Assembly (NCBI GenBank): GCA_016899975.1
Contig: JACJJN010000031.1
Location: 1-34,221 of the forward strand
DNA length: 34,221 nt
Source: Lacrimispora saccharolytica
GTDB lineage: Bacteria > Bacillota > Clostridia > Lachnospirales > Lachnospiraceae
Direction of reading: 5' to 3'
Positions within the stretch are counted from its first letter, which is position 1. The number at the start of each line of letters is the position of its first letter. Under the pieces are notes generated by a model. The model had not been told where the DNA came from. It did no database searches and worked only from the letters and a program-made list of their open reading frames with translations. The position numbers and the translations under genes are program-made. Below are positions 33,563 to 34,221 of this stretch, in pieces.

Positions 33563-33766
33563 CAAAGGCGTTCATCCCATCTGAGGAATGAACGCCTTTG
33601 TTCCTACATGTTCAAAAACATGATTTTATTATAAAACTTAATCGAATACAGTCTTCTGCGCGTCTGCAGTCCGGCAGAAGAACAGCGGATATAACAGAAA
33701 AAGCGCCCATTTCATTAGAAATGAACGCCTTTGTTTCACACTATCATATGTCTGTCCGATTAAGTT
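33563..33766 (-). ncRNA. Candidate cis-regulatory leader RNA of the amino-acid operon
   Basis: The predicted transcript starts near 33766, directly with AACTTAATCG (33757-33766). Its perfect complement CGATTAAGTT is at 33635-33644, giving a 10-bp closing helix. Inside are hairpin P2 (33698-33733, about 15 bp with wobbles, then TTTTT) and hairpin P3 (stem TCTTCTGC/GCAGAAGA at 33674-33681 and 33652-33659). After the closing helix comes hairpin P4 (33563-33600, 13 perfect bp CAAAGGCGTTCAT/ATGAACGCCTTTG). P2 and P4 share the same 5' arm (CAAAGGCGTTCATT-C/T-CT), so they can exchange partners. No T-box sequence, lysine, glycine or SAM riboswitch signature was recognised. Confidence 0.55.
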
Positions 33767-33772
33767 GACTTT

Positions 33773-33802
33773 ATTATATATAAAAACAGAAGGGATTGTC
33801 AA
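33773..33802 (-). promoter_or_regulatory. Promoter of the amino-acid operon
   Basis: TTGACA (33797-33802), an 18-bp spacer and TATAAT (33773-33778) on the minus strand, both perfect consensus hexamers. The start point near 33766 coincides with the first base of the long-range helix in the leader. Confidence 0.82.
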
Positions 33803-33857
33803 CGTAATTTCTGCATATCATTTTTTTAAATCCTCCCAAAATTTTATGCATTTTTGC

Positions 33858-33894
33858 AAAAAAAAGCCTGCAAATATCAAATTTACAGGCTTTT
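33858..33894 (-). terminator. Terminator after tRNA-Asn / rRNA operon
   Basis: AAAAGCCTG...CAGGCTTTT (9-bp stem extended by AAAT/ATTT) followed by a run of T residues on the minus strand, 4 bp after the tRNA. Confidence 0.82.
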
Positions 33895-33897
33895 GAG

Positions 33898-33970
33898 CTC
33901 CCCCTGTTGGACTCGAACCAACGACACTGCGGTTAACAGCCGCATGCTCTACCGACTGAGCTAAGGAGGA
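33898..33970 (-). tRNA. tRNA-Asn (GTT)
   Basis: 73 nt. Acceptor TCCTCCT pairs with AGGGGGA (one G-U), discriminator G; D stem GCTC/GAGC; anticodon loop CT-GTT-AA; T arm GGTTCGAGTCC. CCA is not encoded. It lies 178 bp after the 23S 3' end, in the position of the last gene of an rRNA operon. Confidence 0.97.
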
Positions 33971-34148
33971 ATATTATGCAATTATTTACAAATAACCCAA
34001 CACTCTGTTATAAATAACATTTTGCTGGATTACTCAGAAAGGTATTGGATATACCTTCAAAACCGCATACACATTTCGTACATCTGCTATCATACCATAC
34101 TTTCTTTCGGAACACAAGACCTGGCAGTACTTTTTTTCCTGCCCTCTT
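33971..34148 (-). other. Spacer between 23S rRNA and tRNA-Asn, without 5S
   Basis: This 178-bp AT-rich spacer carries no 5S rRNA gene: no 5S consensus block and too little room beside processing sequences. The ACCTTCAAAACCGCATAC phrase (plus strand, from 34055) is common in rRNA operon spacers of clostridia. Confidence 0.6.
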
Positions 34149-34221
34149 GGTCAAGCCCTCGACCGATTAGTAACAGTCAGCTCCACACATTGCTGTGCTT
34201 CCACCCCTGCCCTATCTACCT
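34149..34221 (-). rRNA. 23S rRNA, 3' end (partial)
   Basis: The minus strand ends with the universally recognisable 23S 3' terminus: AGGGCAGGGGTGGAAGC, a TGTGTGGAGCTGAC stretch, then TACTAATCGGTCGAGGGC and TTGACC. Only the last ~73 nt are in the window; the gene continues beyond the right edge. Confidence 0.95.

Noticed and set aside
33538-33766. T-box leader
   Set aside because: Hairpins resemble T-box terminators, but the AGGGTGGNACCGCG core and specifier-stem landmarks are absent in the whole leader.

Overview
The window looks like a chromosomal segment of a gut-type clostridium, probably family Lachnospiraceae. Gene families, codon style, Shine-Dalgarno strength and the 23S rRNA 3' end all fit; the genus cannot be fixed by eye. 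Almost every gene is on the minus strand, so operons read from high to low coordinates.

Region 1 (about 1-17,320) is an exopolysaccharide/capsule locus. It starts with a polyprenyl-phosphate sugar-1-phosphate transferase (15,907-17,322). It continues through two GT4 enzymes, two tandem capsular-synthesis transferases, two GT2 enzymes, a pyruvyl transferase, a Wzy-like polymerase, a Wzx-like flippase, an F420H2-dehydrogenase-beta-like Fe-S protein, a sugar-nucleotide nucleotidyltransferase and a VanZ-like protein. Much of it (about 2.4-11.3 kb) is far more AT-rich than the right half, as expected for exchanged surface-polysaccharide genes. Between the initiating transferase and the first intact GT4 lies the oddest stretch (13,727-15,906). 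Three truncated gene starts (one ugd, two GT4) are each cut off by a related ~175-265 bp element that ends in a long hairpin. Two of the three hairpins have GNRA-type loops, and a ~110-bp leader to the next gene start follows each element. I do not recognise this element; it is the best candidate here for something undescribed.

Region 2 (17.7-22.5 kb) holds an acyltransferase-3 membrane protein, a membrane sensor with a degenerate GGDEF domain and an intact-looking EAL domain, a tRNA-Phe with clear promoter and terminators, and a Cof-type HAD phosphatase.

Region 3 (22.5-26.8 kb) is a heterodimeric ABC exporter (one NBD canonical, one degenerate) with a MarR regulator. A near-consensus promoter overlaps a 26-bp palindrome that is very probably the MarR operator.

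Region 4 (26.8-33.8 kb) is an amino-acid operon: polar-amino-acid ABC importer (binding protein, permease, ATPase), a cytidylate-kinase-like protein, a class III aminotransferase, an iron-type alcohol dehydrogenase and, after a hairpin, a LysO-like exporter split into two genes. The simplest reading is uptake of an amino acid or omega-amino compound, transamination to an aldehyde, reduction to an alcohol or hydroxyacid, and export of a product or surplus. Its ~230-nt 5' leader begins with one strand of a perfect 10-bp long-range helix that encloses two hairpins. It is followed by a further hairpin that shares its 5' arm with the first, which is a riboswitch-like or attenuator-like layout.

Region 5 (33.86-34.22 kb) is the tail of an rRNA operon: the 23S 3' end, then tRNA-Asn and a terminator, with no 5S gene between them.
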